A stretch of DNA of 64,000 bases from an uncultured Adlercreutzia sp. (GTDB lineage Bacteria > Actinomycetota > Coriobacteriia > Coriobacteriales > Eggerthellaceae), in contig NZ_CAUASN010000007.1 in assembly GCF_958431955.1 (NCBI RefSeq), forward strand, positions 19,675 through 83,674, in the 5' to 3' direction. This document shows positions 7,008 through 16,944 of the stretch, in pieces; position 1 is the stretch's first letter, and each line of letters opens with the position of its first letter. The position numbers were made by a program, and so were the translations under genes. The notes beneath the pieces were generated by a model. The model did no database searches. It had not been told where the DNA came from and was given only the letters and a program-made list of their open reading frames with translations.

Positions 7008-9839
7008 ATGAGAAGAGGAGAGAAGAAGGGGTTGCGCACGTCGATCGTGAACCCGGGGCTCACGCGCCGCTCGTTCATCGCGGGCAGCAGCGCCGCTTTG
7101 GCTGCTTTCGGGTTGGGCGCTTGCACGCCCACCGAGATGGCCGACACGGGTGAGGAGAGCTTCACCGAGGTGGAGGACGCCGTGTACGACATCGGAGAGG
7201 AGGGGGAGTGGAAGCCCGCCTATTGCGTGGCCTGCCATAACCCCATTTGCGGAACCCAGGTGCTGGTGAAGGACGGCATCGTCACCAACATCAAGGGCGA
7301 TCCCGCCTCGCCCACCAATCAGGGTATGATCTGCGCCCGTGGCCTGTCGGTCATCTCGGGCCTGTACTCTCCGTATCGCGTCAAGGTGCCGATGAAGCGC
7401 ACTAATCCCGAGAAGGAGCTCGACAACGATCCGGATTGGGTGGAGATCTCCTGGGACGAGGCGCTGGACACGTGCACTGCGAAGCTGAAGGAATGCCTCG
7501 ATACCGATCCGCGCACGCTCATGACCATGACGGGTTTCGGTAACGAGGACAGCTTCAAGCGTCTCATTTTCGAAGGGGCTTTTGGCACGCCGAACGCGAA
7601 CTCCACGTCGGGCCCGCTGTGCGCCGACCATTTCGGCCCTATGGCCACCAAGGGATCCAAGGTGGATCGCTGCGACATGGAGCGCTGCGAATATCTGCTG
7701 CTCATGGGCCGTTCGGTGGGCGACGAGTGGGGCCTGGCCCATCAGAACACCAAGGAGTACGTAGAGGCCTACAACCGCGGCATGAAGATCGTCACGGTGA
7801 ACCCGCGCAAGACGAATTCGGCTCAGACGGGCGAATGGGTGCCGATCGCTCCCGGCACGGACGTGGCGTTCTGCTACGCGCTCGTGAACGCCATGCTGTA
7901 CGAGATCGAGCAGTACGACGAGCACTTCCTGAAGGTGCGCACGAACGCCCCCTATCTCATTGAGGACGTTGTGGAGGATATGAACGGCACCCCCTGCTGC
8001 TTCAGCGATTACGAGCGTGATGCTGCCAGCGGGAAGCCGCTCGTCTGGGACGAGTCTACCGGCCAGGCCGTCACCTTCGACACGGCCGTCGGCGACACCT
8101 ACGCGCTATTCGGAACGTACGAGGTGAACGGCAAGCAGGTGAAGACGGCGCTGCAGCTCATCAAGGACTATGTGAAGGACATGACGCCCGAGTGGGCCGA
8201 GAAGTACACCACGATTCCCGCCGACACCATTCGTCGCATCGCCAACGAGCTCGTGGAGCATGCGCATATCGGCGAGACAATCGAGATCGACGGCGAGACC
8301 TTCCCGTTCCGTCCGGTGTGCGCCCTGGCTCCGGGTCGCGGGTCGAACTCGAACCCGCTGAACGTGGAGCTGTTCAAGGCTATCGAAGTTGTGAACGAGC
8401 TGTTGGGCTGCATCGATGTCCCCGGCGGCTCGCTGTGCATCGAGGCCCCGGACATCCATGCCATCACGACGGATGATGACGGTATGCTCTGTCCTCCCAC
8501 TTCGGATATGTTCTATAACCAGACCATGGGCAAAGAGCAGCTCGAGTTCCCGCCGACGAGCTACCATTTGGATTGCTTCTACCCGCACGAGCTCCACGTG
8601 CAGCAGCTTGTGTGGCGCGCTATCCTCGATCCCGAGAGCTACTACCTCGATTACACGCCGAAGGTCATGTTCACGCTTGGCGGCGGCAATCCGTTCCGCA
8701 GCAACTCCCGGCCTCAGACCGTGATCGACGCGTACAAGTCCATTCCGTTCCACTTCACCATCTCACTGTGGTTCGATGAGAATACCCAGTTCGCTGACAT
8801 CGTGCTCCCCGAGCATCACGCTCTCGAGCGGTCGGCTCTGTGGAACGCCACCTGGATCACCAACAAGGGCACTTCGGACTACGCCCGCGGCCTGCGCATC
8901 ATCGAGGCCCGCAAGCCCGTGGTGGACCCGGTGTACGATACGCGCCAGCAGGAGGATCTGCTCATCGAGTTCGCGAAGCGTTTGGGTATCCTGCCGGCCA
9001 TGATCGGCATCGCCAACAATGCCTACCAGGGCCGCTTCCAGCCCAACAGCGCTCCCGGCCTGGGAGACTACGCCTTCGATCCGGCCGAGTTCATGGCCGA
9101 CCCCGCCAAGATCCCCACCTATGCCGACATTATCGAGGCCAAGCTCAACAAGGAGTTCGACGGTGCCGGCTGGGATGCGGTGAAGGACTGCTCCGTGGTC
9201 GGATACAAGCTGCCCACCATCGCGGAGAGCTACCTGTGGCACTGGCATCCGGAGAACGCCTACCGAATCCCGGTGTACTTCCGCATGAACGCGCGCAGCG
9301 CGAAGATGATCGAGGAGCTGTGCACCAGCAACAACATCGAGTTCCCCCACGCCGACCTCAAGGACGTCATGCGGCAGTACTCCGGCGCCCCGCTGTTCTA
9401 CGAGTTCGACAGCATGCTTCCCACGGACGAGTACCCGCTGAAGGTGGTGCAGTACAAGACCCACTTCCAGGTGGCCGACTCCACCGGTCTTTCCTACAAC
9501 CCATGGCTGCAGGACGTCGTCGACAATTACGATCCGCACCTGAAGCACATCGGCCTCGCGCCCTCCGTTGCCGCTGATTTGGGCTTGGAAGAGGGGGACG
9601 AGGTGGTTGTGGAATCCTGCTTCGGAGGCACTGCCGAGGGAATCGTGCATCTTACCGAAATGGTTCATCCGCGCACTCTGGCCATTTCGGGCAAGTGGGG
9701 CGCGCGGGGCAGCAACCTGTTCCCGGGGGCTTACGACGGCCCGCACTACAACTCGCTGATCAACGACGACGAGCGCGATATTGGCTTCATGATGGGCAAC
9801 CTGCACAATTCGCCGATCGTCAAGGTCTACAAGGCCTAG
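7008..9839 (+). CDS. Tat-exported molybdopterin oxidoreductase, catalytic subunit (DMSO reductase superfamily)
   Basis: This 943-residue protein binds Mo (or W) bis-pterin cofactor. It opens with a Tat signal T-R-R-S-F-I-A-G (Arg20-Arg21) followed by G-L-G-A-C (Cys39), a possible lipobox. Cys73, Cys76, Cys81 and Cys109 (C-x2-C-x4-C-x27-C) form the N-terminal [4Fe-4S] site. The last is followed by A-R-G rather than the K-G seen in many relatives. Cys205 in [12 protein letters not shown] lies where the metal ligand is expected, suggesting a cysteine-ligated Mo. The C-terminal pterin-binding domain includes [17 protein letters not shown] good AAGGAGGAGG precedes the ATG. It is followed by an Fe-S subunit but no membrane anchor gene. 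The substrate cannot be read from the sequence; sulfur oxyanions, sulfoxides or a phenolic compound are all possible. Confidence 0.88.
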   Translation: MRRGEKKGLRTSIVNPGLTRRSFIAGSSAALAAFGLGACTPTEMADTGEESFTEVEDAVYDIGEEGEWKPAYCVACHNPICGTQVLVKDGIVTNIKGDPASPTNQGMICARGLSVISGLYSPYRVKVPMKRTNPEKELDNDPDWVEISWDEALDTCTAKLKECLDTDPRTLMTMTGFGNEDSFKRLIFEGAFGTPNANSTSGPLCADHFGPMATKGSKVDRCDMERCEYLLLMGRSVGDEWGLAHQNTKEYVEAYNRGMKIVTVNPRKTNSAQTGEWVPIAPGTDVAFCYALVNAMLYEIEQYDEHFLKVRTNAPYLIEDVVEDMNGTPCCFSDYERDAASGKPLVWDESTGQAVTFDTAVGDTYALFGTYEVNGKQVKTALQLIKDYVKDMTPEWAEKYTTIPADTIRRIANELVEHAHIGETIEIDGETFPFRPVCALAPGRGSNSNPLNVELFKAIEVVNELLGCIDVPGGSLCIEAPDIHAITTDDDGMLCPPTSDMFYNQTMGKEQLEFPPTSYHLDCFYPHELHVQQLVWRAILDPESYYLDYTPKVMFTLGGGNPFRSNSRPQTVIDAYKSIPFHFTISLWFDENTQFADIVLPEHHALERSALWNATWITNKGTSDYARGLRIIEARKPVVDPVYDTRQQEDLLIEFAKRLGILPAMIGIANNAYQGRFQPNSAPGLGDYAFDPAEFMADPAKIPTYADIIEAKLNKEFDGAGWDAVKDCSVVGYKLPTIAESYLWHWHPENAYRIPVYFRMNARSAKMIEELCTSNNIEFPHADLKDVMRQYSGAPLFYEFDSMLPTDEYPLKVVQYKTHFQVADSTGLSYNPWLQDVVDNYDPHLKHIGLAPSVAADLGLEEGDEVVVESCFGGTAEGIVHLTEMVHPRTLAISGKWGARGSNLFPGAYDGPHYNSLINDDERDIGFMMGNLHNSPIVKVYKA

Positions 9840-9852
9840 AGGGGAGAAAGTC

Positions 9853-10466
9853 ATGCAATACGGAATGGTGATTGACCTGAGCCGCTGCGTCGGCTGCAAT
9901 TCCTGCACCCTTGCGTGCAAAGTGTCAAACGGGACCCCTCCTGCTATGTTCTTCTCCCATGTAGACATCGAGGAGCAGGGAACCTACCCGGACGCCATGA
10001 ACATTTACACGCCACGCTGTGCATGCACTGCACCGAGGCTCCCTGTGTCGAGAACTGCCCGACCGGGGCGTCCTATCGCGATGAGAACGGCATCGTGCGC
10101 ATAAGCCATGCCGACTGCATCGGCTGCCAGGCCTGCGTGAACGCCTGTCCTTACGGAGCCCGCACGCATCTCTCTGAGGACATTGCCGGGTATTATCCCG
10201 AGTTCGGCCTCACCGAGCAGGAGGAGGTCATGTACGGTCGCTTCGAGACGAACAAGGTGTACAAATGCGACTTCTGCCGGTCGAAGGGCCTAGTCGATTC
10301 CGAGCAGGGACCGGCCTGCGTGCAGTCCTGCCCGGGCAAGGCGCGCATCTTCGGCGATTTGGATGATCCGAATTCCGAGGTGTCCCAGCTGATTGCCTCG
10401 GGTGAGTACACCCAGCTGGGGGAGGAGTTCGGCACGAGTCCGAACGTGTACTACCTGGCTCGATAG
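9853..10466 (+). pseudogene. Four-cluster ferredoxin electron-transfer subunit (DmsB-like), frameshifted
   Basis: This is the expected electron-transfer partner of the upstream reductase, starting 13 bases after it with a GGGGAGAAAG site. The frame beginning at 9853 encodes [23 protein letters not shown] and the first cluster, then loses sense at about 10012. The remaining clusters ([34 protein letters not shown], and CDFCRSKG with CVQSCPGKARIF) continue in another frame to 10466. Adding one base near 10012-10013 restores a normal 204-residue protein with four cysteine motifs. As given, translation would stop making sense after about 53 residues. This could be a genuine mutation, a single-base sequencing error or, less likely, programmed frameshifting. 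No slippery homopolymer is present at the site. Confidence 0.85.
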
Positions 10467-10534
10467 GATTCTTCACGCAGACGCCTTCGCCTTGCGATTT
10501 GGAGAAGGCCATGGGCACCGACGTCCTCGCATCA

Positions 10535-10570
10535 CGCCCGCTGCTCCCGAAGCAGCGGGCGTTTCTTTTT
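10535..10570 (+). terminator. Intrinsic terminator of the molybdoenzyme operon
   Basis: A perfect 11-bp stem (CGCCCGCTGCT with AGCAGCGGGCG) closes a 5-base loop and is followed by TTTCTTTTT. It insulates the reductase operon from the copper operon promoter that begins 8 bases later. Confidence 0.93.
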
Positions 10571-10577
10571 GCCTTGA

Positions 10578-10606
10578 TTGACATTTATACCCCCAGGGGG
10601 TATAAA
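10578..10606 (+). promoter_or_regulatory. csoR-copA promoter with CsoR operator in the spacer
   Basis: TTGACA (10578-10583) and TATAAA (10601-10606) are separated by exactly 17 bases, a near-consensus housekeeping promoter. A perfect 23-base palindrome, TTTATACCCCC / GGGGGTATAAA around a central A (10584-10606), fills the spacer and includes the -10. The ATACCCCC-GGGGGTAT core matches the known Cu(I)-sensor CsoR operator type. A bound CsoR would block RNA polymerase directly, and copper would release it. Confidence 0.9.
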
Positions 10607-10642
10607 GTCAGTAAACGGAAATCGACGAGCGAAGGAGCATGC

Positions 10643-10990
10643 GTGGAAGAGAAGGACGAGAACCGGGATGAAGCCGCGTTGGCGCGCACCGCGCGGGAGT
10701 GCCCGTGTCGCCACAAGGCGACGCCGCGGTCCGAGGCGCTGCAGGCCGATGTGCAGAAGCGGCTCAACCGGGCCATCGGGCAGCTCAATGGCGTGAAGGC
10801 CATGGTGGAGGACAACCGCTACTGCGGGGATGTGCTCACCCAGCTGGCGGCGGCCGAGTCGGCCGTGCGCCGGGTGTCCGAGATGCTCCTGGCCGAGCAT
10901 ATGCGCACCTGCGTGGTGGATGAGGTGCGCGCGGGCAACGACGAGGTGATCGACGAAGTGATGGCGCTCATGCGGCGCTTCTCGAAGTAG
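10643..10990 (+). CDS. csoR: Copper-sensing transcriptional repressor CsoR
   Basis: The 115-residue all-helical protein contains the Cu(I)-binding C-H-C pattern of CsoR: Cys in NRYCGDVL, then His and Cys in AEHMRTCVVDEV. DUF156 features (VQKRLNRAIGQLNGVKAMVEDNRYC) surround them. An extra ECPCRHK near the N-terminus adds further possible metal ligands. The frame is open much further upstream, into the promoter, but GAAGGAG stands 5 bases before the GTG at 10643, so that start is chosen. It represses its own operon with copA through the palindrome at 10584-10606. The operator sequence and the copA neighbour make copper more likely than nickel or sulfide sensing. Confidence 0.93.
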   Translation: MEEKDENRDEAALARTARECPCRHKATPRSEALQADVQKRLNRAIGQLNGVKAMVEDNRYCGDVLTQLAAAESAVRRVSEMLLAEHMRTCVVDEVRAGNDEVIDEVMALMRRFSK

Positions 10991-10999
10991 GAGGCATTC

Positions 11000-13678
11000 A
11001 TGGAAACTCAGCGTTTGGCCGTGGCCGTCATGCACTGCGAGAAGTGTGTGGCGAACGTGACGCGGCACTACGAGGAGCTGCCGGGCGTGGCGGCCGTGAC
11101 GGTGGATCTGGCCGGCCAGAGCGCCGCGGTGGCCTACGACCCGGCCCAGGTGGGCGTGGACGACCTTTTGCATGCGCTCGACGACACCAACTTCAAGGTA
11201 GCCGTTATGCCCGAGACAAGCCCGCATCCCTTTGCGGCCGAGATTGCCGCCGACGCGGCCGAGAAGGCGGCGAAGAAGGCGGCGGAGGCTGCTGAGCCGA
11301 AAACAGGGGAGCAGGAGGGAACGGGCGCAGAGGCGCGTGAAGTGGCCGCCGTGCCCGCCGGTGCCGCTGGCGGCATCGACGAGCCCGCGGAGGCCGCTAT
11401 CCGCCTGGCCATCGAGGGCATGCACTGCGCGAACTGCGCCGCCTCCATCGAGAGCCACTACCGCAAGACGCCCGGCGTGATCGATGTGGCGGTGAACCTG
11501 GCCAACAACACCGGGCGCGTAGTGTTCGACCCGGCCCAGGCCAGCGTGGACGACATGCTCACCGTGTTCGACAACCTCGCCTTCACCGCCGAGCTCATTC
11601 CCGAGGACGCGCCGCTTGTGGACGAGAAGCGCCGCGCCCGCGAGGCGGCCCGCGCCAAGCGCGACCGCAAGGTGTTCGGCCTGGCGGCTGTGCTCACGGT
11701 GGTCATCGTGGCCATCGGCATGATTCCCGGCTGGCACATGGGTGTGGGAGGCGCGCTCGCAGGGCTCTTCGCGCCCGATCCCACCCACGTGCAGGCCATG
11801 TTCGCGGCGAACATTCTGCTGCTGGCGCTCACGATTCCCGTGCAGTTCGGCTGCGGCGCGCGCTTCTATAAGGGCGCGTGGGGCTCGCTCAAGGGCGGTT
11901 CGGCGAACATGGACGTGCTCGTCGCGCTCGGCACCTCCATCGCGTTCCTCTTCTCGCTGTGGATTACGTTTTTGCCCGTTGCCACAGGCGATTGGTCGAG
12001 CCATGAGGCCCTCGCCATCAACGATGGCATGCCCTACTTCGAGACCTGCGCCATGCTCATCACCTTCGTGCTTCTGGGGAAGATGCTGGAAAGCCGCGCG
12101 AAGGGCGCCACGAATGCGGCCATCGAGTCGCTCATGAACCTGACCCCGCCCACGGCCCGCGTGCTGCGCGGCGGCGAGGAGCGCGAAGTGCCGCTGGCTC
12201 AGGTGGTGGGGGGCGATACGGTGCTCGTGCGCCCTGGCGAGAAGATGCCCGTGGACGGCGTGGTGACCGAGGGCTCCACCGAGGTGGACGAGTCCATGCT
12301 CACGGGTGAGACGCTGCCGGTGGTGAAGGCCGCGGGCGATGCCGTCACAGGCGGCACCCAGAACACCACGGGTTCGGTGACGGTGCGCGCCCTGCGCGTG
12401 GGTGCCGACTCCACCCTCGCCCGCATCGTGCGCGCGGTGGAAGACGCCCAGGGCACCAAGGCGCCCATCCAGCGCATCGCCGACCGCATCGCCGCGGTGT
12501 TCGTGCCGGCCATTCTGATCATCGCGCTGGTGGTGTTCTGCGTGTGGTTCTTCGTGGTGCCCGCCGGCCCCGACGGGCGTCTCGTGCAGGCGCTCATGCC
12601 GGCCATCGCCGTCATCTGCGTGGCCTGCCCCTGCACGCTCGGCCTGGCGACACCCACGGCGCTCACCGTCGGCATGGGCAAAGGCGCCCAGCTCGGCGTG
12701 CTCATCAAGGACGGCACGGTGCTGGAGACCATGGGGGGTCTCACCGCTGCGGTGTTCGACAAGACGGGCACGCTTACGGTGGGCGAGCCGGTGGTCGTGG
12801 CCTGCGACGTGCCCGAAGAGGCTCTGCGTTTGGCCGCCGCGCTGGAGGCGAAGAGCGAGCACCCCCTGGCTCGCGCCGTGGTGGCCTATGCGAATGTGGC
12901 CGAGCTGCCGGCCGTGGAATCCTTCGAGGCCGTGGTGGGCGAGGGCGTGCGCGGTGTGGTGGAGGGCCATGAGGTGTTCGTCGGCGCGAGCGGGGCGCAA
13001 GATGGGGAAGGGGCCGGCTCAGTGGTGTCCATCGACGGTGCGCCGGTGGGTCGCATCCAGTTCCGTGACGAGCCGAAGCCCGATGCGGCCCGCACTCTGC
13101 GCGAGCTGCGCGAAGGCTACGGCGTGACCTCCTACATGGTCACCGGCGATGCGGCGCCCACGGCCCGCGCTATCGCCGAGGAAGTAGGCATTACGCCCGA
13201 CCACGTGTTCGCCGGCGTGAAGCCCCTTGAGAAGGCCGATTGCGTGCGCGCCGTGAAGGGCGCCGCCGCTGTGGTCGAGCTGGAGGTCGCTGTGGATGCC
13301 GCCGCTGAAGGCGAGCCTGCGGACGCACCGAAGAGGCCTGCGGTGGTGGCCTTCGTGGGCGACGGCATCAACGATGCCCCGGCGCTCGCTGCCGCCGATA
13401 TCGGCGTGGCCATGGCCTCGGGCACCGATGTGGCGCTCGACGCCGGCTCGGTGGTGCTCATGCGCAACCGGCTTTCCGACCTCGTCGTGGCCCTGCGCCT
13501 GTCGAAGGCCACCATGCGCAAGATCAAGCAGAACCTGTTCTGGGCGCTCATCTACAACTGCATCATGATCCCGCTCGCCGCCGTGGGCATCTTAGCCCCG
13601 GCCCTCGCCGGCGCCGCCATGGCCCTCTCCAGCGTGTCAGTAGTGAGCAACTCCCTGCTCCTGAAGCGTTTCAAGTAG
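11000..13678 (+). CDS. copA: Copper-exporting P1B-type ATPase
   Basis: This 892-residue membrane ATPase pumps Cu(I) out of the cytoplasm. Two N-terminal heavy-metal domains carry M-H-C-E-K-C (around residue 12) and M-H-C-A-N-C (around residue 140), joined by an Ala/Glu-rich linker. The membrane metal site is Cys543-Pro-Cys545. The phosphorylated aspartate is Asp587 in DKTGTLT, with SEHPLA and GDGINDAP in the ATP-binding domain. The nucleotide domain has a low-complexity insertion before the GDG motif (about residues 755-775). It begins 9 bases after csoR with an AGGAGG site that overlaps the csoR stop, so the two are cotranscribed. Confidence 0.95.
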   Translation: METQRLAVAVMHCEKCVANVTRHYEELPGVAAVTVDLAGQSAAVAYDPAQVGVDDLLHALDDTNFKVAVMPETSPHPFAAEIAADAAEKAAKKAAEAAEPKTGEQEGTGAEAREVAAVPAGAAGGIDEPAEAAIRLAIEGMHCANCAASIESHYRKTPGVIDVAVNLANNTGRVVFDPAQASVDDMLTVFDNLAFTAELIPEDAPLVDEKRRAREAARAKRDRKVFGLAAVLTVVIVAIGMIPGWHMGVGGALAGLFAPDPTHVQAMFAANILLLALTIPVQFGCGARFYKGAWGSLKGGSANMDVLVALGTSIAFLFSLWITFLPVATGDWSSHEALAINDGMPYFETCAMLITFVLLGKMLESRAKGATNAAIESLMNLTPPTARVLRGGEEREVPLAQVVGGDTVLVRPGEKMPVDGVVTEGSTEVDESMLTGETLPVVKAAGDAVTGGTQNTTGSVTVRALRVGADSTLARIVRAVEDAQGTKAPIQRIADRIAAVFVPAILIIALVVFCVWFFVVPAGPDGRLVQALMPAIAVICVACPCTLGLATPTALTVGMGKGAQLGVLIKDGTVLETMGGLTAAVFDKTGTLTVGEPVVVACDVPEEALRLAAALEAKSEHPLARAVVAYANVAELPAVESFEAVVGEGVRGVVEGHEVFVGASGAQDGEGAGSVVSIDGAPVGRIQFRDEPKPDAARTLRELREGYGVTSYMVTGDAAPTARAIAEEVGITPDHVFAGVKPLEKADCVRAVKGAAAVVELEVAVDAAAEGEPADAPKRPAVVAFVGDGINDAPALAAADIGVAMASGTDVALDAGSVVLMRNRLSDLVVALRLSKATMRKIKQNLFWALIYNCIMIPLAAVGILAPALAGAAMALSSVSVVSNSLLLKRFK

Positions 13679-13757
13679 AAGGGTTGCTCTTGCGCTATAC
13701 TGAGCCAATCGGAAATGAGCGCCGTGGGGCGCGCGAATGGCTATAGAAGGGCGTTGC

Positions 13758-15134
13758 ATGGAAACTGCTGCGATTATCCTGGCGGCGGGGGCGGGCACCC
13801 GCATGAAGTCGAAGAAGCCGAAGGTGGTCCACGAGGTGCTGGGCCGGCCGCTCGTGCGCTGGGTGGTGGAAGCTGCGAAGTCCGCCGGCGCCGACAAGGT
13901 GGTCACGGTGGTGGGGCATCAGCGCGAGCAGGTGATTCCGCTAGTCGAAGGTGATACGGACGTGGCGGTGCAGACCGCCCAGCGCGGCACGGCCGACGCG
14001 GTGCTGGCCGCAAAGGAAGCGCTCGCCGACTTCGACGGCGCCGTGATGGTGCTCTCCGGCGATTCGCCGCTCATCCGCCCCGAGACCATCCGCGAGATGT
14101 GCGCCCTGCGCGAGGAGCACGACGCCGCCGTGGTGGTGCTCACCATGGAACTCGAGAACCCCTTCGGCTACGGCCGCATCGTGCGCGACGGGGCCGGCGA
14201 GGTGGCCCGCATCGTCGAGCAGAAGGACGCTTCTCCCGAAGAAGCCGCCATCACCGAGTGCAACTCGGGCTTTTACTGCTTCGATGCCGCCGCGCTCTTC
14301 GAGGCGCTCGCCCAGGTGGACGCGAACAACGCCCAGGGCGAGTTCTACCTCACCGACGTGCTGGCCATCAGCCGCGCGGCGGGGCGCCCCGTGCTCGCCT
14401 ACAAGACCGACGACGCCGAGCAGTGCCTGGGCGTGAATTCCCGCGGGCAGCTCGCCGAGGCCAGCCGTGTCATGCAGCGCCGCATCAACGACGCGCACAT
14501 GGCCGCTGGCGTGACCATGTGGGACCCGACCACGGTCTACATCGGGCCCGAGGTGAAAATCGCCCCCGACGTGGAGCTACTGCCCAACGTCATCCTCATG
14601 GGCGCCACCACCATCGGCGAGGACAGCGTGGTGGGCCCCAACTGCCGCCTGACCGACACGCGCATCGGCGCGGGCTGCGTCATCGACGAGACGGTGGCCG
14701 TCGAGGCCCAGATAGACGACGGCGCCACCACCGGCCCGCGCGCCTACCTGCGTCCGGCCGCGCACCTGTGCGAGGGGGCCAAGGCCGGCACCCACGTGGA
14801 GATCAAGAAGTCCACTGTCGGCCGCGGCAGCAAGGTGCCGCACCTGTCCTACATCGGTGACACCACCATCGGCGAGGGCGTGAACATCGGCGCCGGTTCC
14901 ATCACCTGCAACTACGACGGCGTGAACAAGCACGCCACCGTCATCGAGGACGGCGCCTTCGTCGGGAGCGACACCATGATGGTGGCCCCGGTGACCATCG
15001 GCGCCGGTGCGCTTGTGGGCGCCGGTTCCACCATCACCAAGGACGTGGCCCCCGGCGCGCTCGCCCTCGGCCGCGCCAAGCAGTCCGAGATCGCCGGCTG
15101 GGTGGCGGCGCACCCCATCGAGAAGAAGAAATAG
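13758..15134 (+). CDS. glmU: Bifunctional GlcNAc-1-P uridyltransferase / glucosamine-1-P acetyltransferase
   Basis: GlmU acetylates glucosamine-1-P and then attaches UMP to give UDP-GlcNAc, the precursor for peptidoglycan. The 458-residue protein has the N-terminal pyrophosphorylase domain (LAAGAGTRMKS near the start, then QRGTADAVLAA) and a left-handed beta-helix acetyltransferase domain (hexapeptide repeats from about residue 255, NYDGVNKHATVIEDGAFVGS). Two in-frame ATGs exist. GAAGGG precedes the second at 13758, which also puts the nucleotide-binding motif at the usual distance from the N-terminus. TATACT at 13696-13701 is a possible -10. prs follows 89 bases downstream. Confidence 0.96.
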   Translation: METAAIILAAGAGTRMKSKKPKVVHEVLGRPLVRWVVEAAKSAGADKVVTVVGHQREQVIPLVEGDTDVAVQTAQRGTADAVLAAKEALADFDGAVMVLSGDSPLIRPETIREMCALREEHDAAVVVLTMELENPFGYGRIVRDGAGEVARIVEQKDASPEEAAITECNSGFYCFDAAALFEALAQVDANNAQGEFYLTDVLAISRAAGRPVLAYKTDDAEQCLGVNSRGQLAEASRVMQRRINDAHMAAGVTMWDPTTVYIGPEVKIAPDVELLPNVILMGATTIGEDSVVGPNCRLTDTRIGAGCVIDETVAVEAQIDDGATTGPRAYLRPAAHLCEGAKAGTHVEIKKSTVGRGSKVPHLSYIGDTTIGEGVNIGAGSITCNYDGVNKHATVIEDGAFVGSDTMMVAPVTIGAGALVGAGSTITKDVAPGALALGRAKQSEIAGWVAAHPIEKKK

Positions 15135-15223
15135 CGCAAAGCCCGTCGCGGCCCCCTTCGAGGGGCCGGGCCCGTACTACAATACCCATCAGCCGTTAAC
15201 CTGTCTTAGAAGGGACGCACCCC

Positions 15224-16189
15224 ATGACCGAGATGACCAAGCGCATGGCCCTGTTCTCCGGCTCGGTGAACCCCGAGCTTGCCGAGGAGATCGCGAAGAA
15301 CCTCAACGTGAACCTCGGCAACATCAAGCACGAGAAGTTCGCCAACGGCGAGATCTACGCCCGCTACCAGGAGTCTATCCGCGGCGCCGACGTGTTCCTC
15401 ATCCAGTCGGTGTGCGCGAGCGAGGGCTTCGACGTGAACGATGCGCTCATGGAGCTGCTCATCATGGTGGACGCCGCCAAGCGCGCGAGCGCCCGTTCCA
15501 TCTCGGCGGTCATCGCCCACTACGGCTACGCCCGCCAGGACCGCAAGGCCGCCCCGCGCGAGCCCATCACGGCCAAGCTTGTGGCCGACCTGCTCACCGT
15601 GGCCGGCGTGAGCAACATCATCACGGTCGATCTGCACCAGGACGCCATCCAGGGCTTCTTCGACATTCCCGTGAACCACATGACGGCCATGCCCATCTTC
15701 GTGGACTACTTCCGCAACAAGGGCCTCGACCCCGAGCGGCTCTGCGTGGTGTCGCCCGACGTGGGCCGCGCGAAGGCCGCGAAGAAGTTCTCCACGGCGC
15801 TGGACTGCGATCTGGCCATCATGCACAAGGACCGTCCGAAGCACAACCAAGCCGAGATCACGGCGCTCATCGGAGACGTGACCGACAAGGTGTGCATCTT
15901 GAACGACGACATGATCGACACGGGCGGGTCGCTCGTGGCCGCGGCGGCCACGCTGAAGGCCAAGGGCGCCGCCGAGGTGTACGCCTGCGCCACCCACGGC
16001 CTGTTCTCGGGCCCGGCCTACGAGCGCCTGGAGAACTCGTGCATCGAGGAAGTGGTGGTGACCAACGCCGTGCCCGTGCCGCTGGCGCGCCAGACCGGCA
16101 AGATCAAGGTGCTCTCCATCGCCCCGCTGTTCGCCCAGACCATTGGCGCCGTGTACAGCAACGGCTCTATCGGGAAGCTGTTCGAATAG
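15224..16189 (+). CDS. prs: Ribose-phosphate pyrophosphokinase
   Basis: PRPP synthetase transfers pyrophosphate from ATP to ribose-5-phosphate, feeding nucleotide, histidine and tryptophan synthesis. The 321-residue protein has the usual two-domain fold. VDLHQDAIQGFFDIPV matches the metal/ATP region, and NDDMIDTGGSLVAAA is the PRPP-binding loop. Upstream, TACAAT at 15178-15183 is a possible own promoter, preceded by a GGCCCC/GGGGCC hairpin. GAAGGG lies before the ATG. The glmU-prs-pth order is common in Gram-positive bacteria. There are no anomalies. Confidence 0.95.
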   Translation: MTEMTKRMALFSGSVNPELAEEIAKNLNVNLGNIKHEKFANGEIYARYQESIRGADVFLIQSVCASEGFDVNDALMELLIMVDAAKRASARSISAVIAHYGYARQDRKAAPREPITAKLVADLLTVAGVSNIITVDLHQDAIQGFFDIPVNHMTAMPIFVDYFRNKGLDPERLCVVSPDVGRAKAAKKFSTALDCDLAIMHKDRPKHNQAEITALIGDVTDKVCILNDDMIDTGGSLVAAAATLKAKGAAEVYACATHGLFSGPAYERLENSCIEEVVVTNAVPVPLARQTGKIKVLSIAPLFAQTIGAVYSNGSIGKLFE

Positions 16190-16254
16190 TTTCGGGCTTG
16201 CCCGCTAGCTCGAATCTGCGTTGCCTTGCATGAAGTTCGGAAAAGAGTAGTAAC

Positions 16255-16812
16255 GTGTATTTAATCGTTGGCCTGGGGAATCCGGGTGCGGAATATGAGC
16301 ATACGCGGCACAACGCCGGGTTCGACACCGTGGACGCGCTGGCCGAGGAGATGGGCTGCCGTTATTGGAAGACCGAGGGCGGGGCGCTCACGGCCAAGGG
16401 AAAGTGGCGCGGGGAAGAGGTGGTGCTCGCCAAGCCCCAGAGCTACATGAACACCTCGGGCGGCCCGGTGAAGACGCTCATGAAGGCCTATGGAGTGGCA
16501 CCTGACCACCTCATCGTCATCCACGACGAGCTGGATATCGACCCGGGCACCATCCGCGTGAAGTTCGGCGGCGGCCATGCCGGCCACAACGGCTTGCGCT
16601 CCATCTGCGACAAGCTGGGCACCCGCGACTGGTATCGGGTGCGCATCGGCATCGGACGGCCTCCGGGACGCAAGCCCGTGGTCGACTGGGTGCTCTCGCA
16701 GCCCCGCAAGGACGACGCCGAGGCCTTCGAACATGCGGTGTCCGAGGGTGCCGCGGCCGTTACCTTCCTCATTGACAACGGTTTGGAGAAGACCCAGCAG
16801 CGCTTCAACTAG
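16255..16812 (+). CDS. pth: Peptidyl-tRNA hydrolase
   Basis: This 185-residue enzyme frees tRNAs from prematurely released peptides. Family motifs are IVGLGNPGAEYEHTRHNAGF, containing the catalytic His (in T-R-H-N-A-G-F), then KPQSYMNTSGG and HDELDIDPG with the catalytic-site Asp, and GGGHAGHNGLRSI. Translation starts at a GTG with only a weak purine stretch upstream. Length is normal. It follows prs by 65 bases, probably in the same transcript. Confidence 0.95.
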   Translation: MYLIVGLGNPGAEYEHTRHNAGFDTVDALAEEMGCRYWKTEGGALTAKGKWRGEEVVLAKPQSYMNTSGGPVKTLMKAYGVAPDHLIVIHDELDIDPGTIRVKFGGGHAGHNGLRSICDKLGTRDWYRVRIGIGRPPGRKPVVDWVLSQPRKDDAEAFEHAVSEGAAAVTFLIDNGLEKTQQRFN

Positions 16813-16944
16813 CCGAAGCGCTATAATAGCGAAGGGGCGCACGCGCGTCCCTCCGTTCGTTTTGTAGCCACGTGCCTCTTCTGCCGGCGCCCGAGCGAAA
16901 TCTCGAACGCTACGAGGAAGTCATTAGAGGTACGGAGGTTTTCT

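Noticed and set aside
10005..10020. Programmed ribosomal frameshift in the Fe-S subunit gene
   Set aside because: No slippery heptamer and no obvious stimulatory stem at the junction; mutation or sequencing error is simpler.
10532..13000. Very long leftward open frame (822 codons) opposite csoR-copA
   Set aside because: His/Arg/Gly-rich shadow of the copA coding strand in a high-GC genome; no domain, no ribosome site, and it crosses the CsoR operator.
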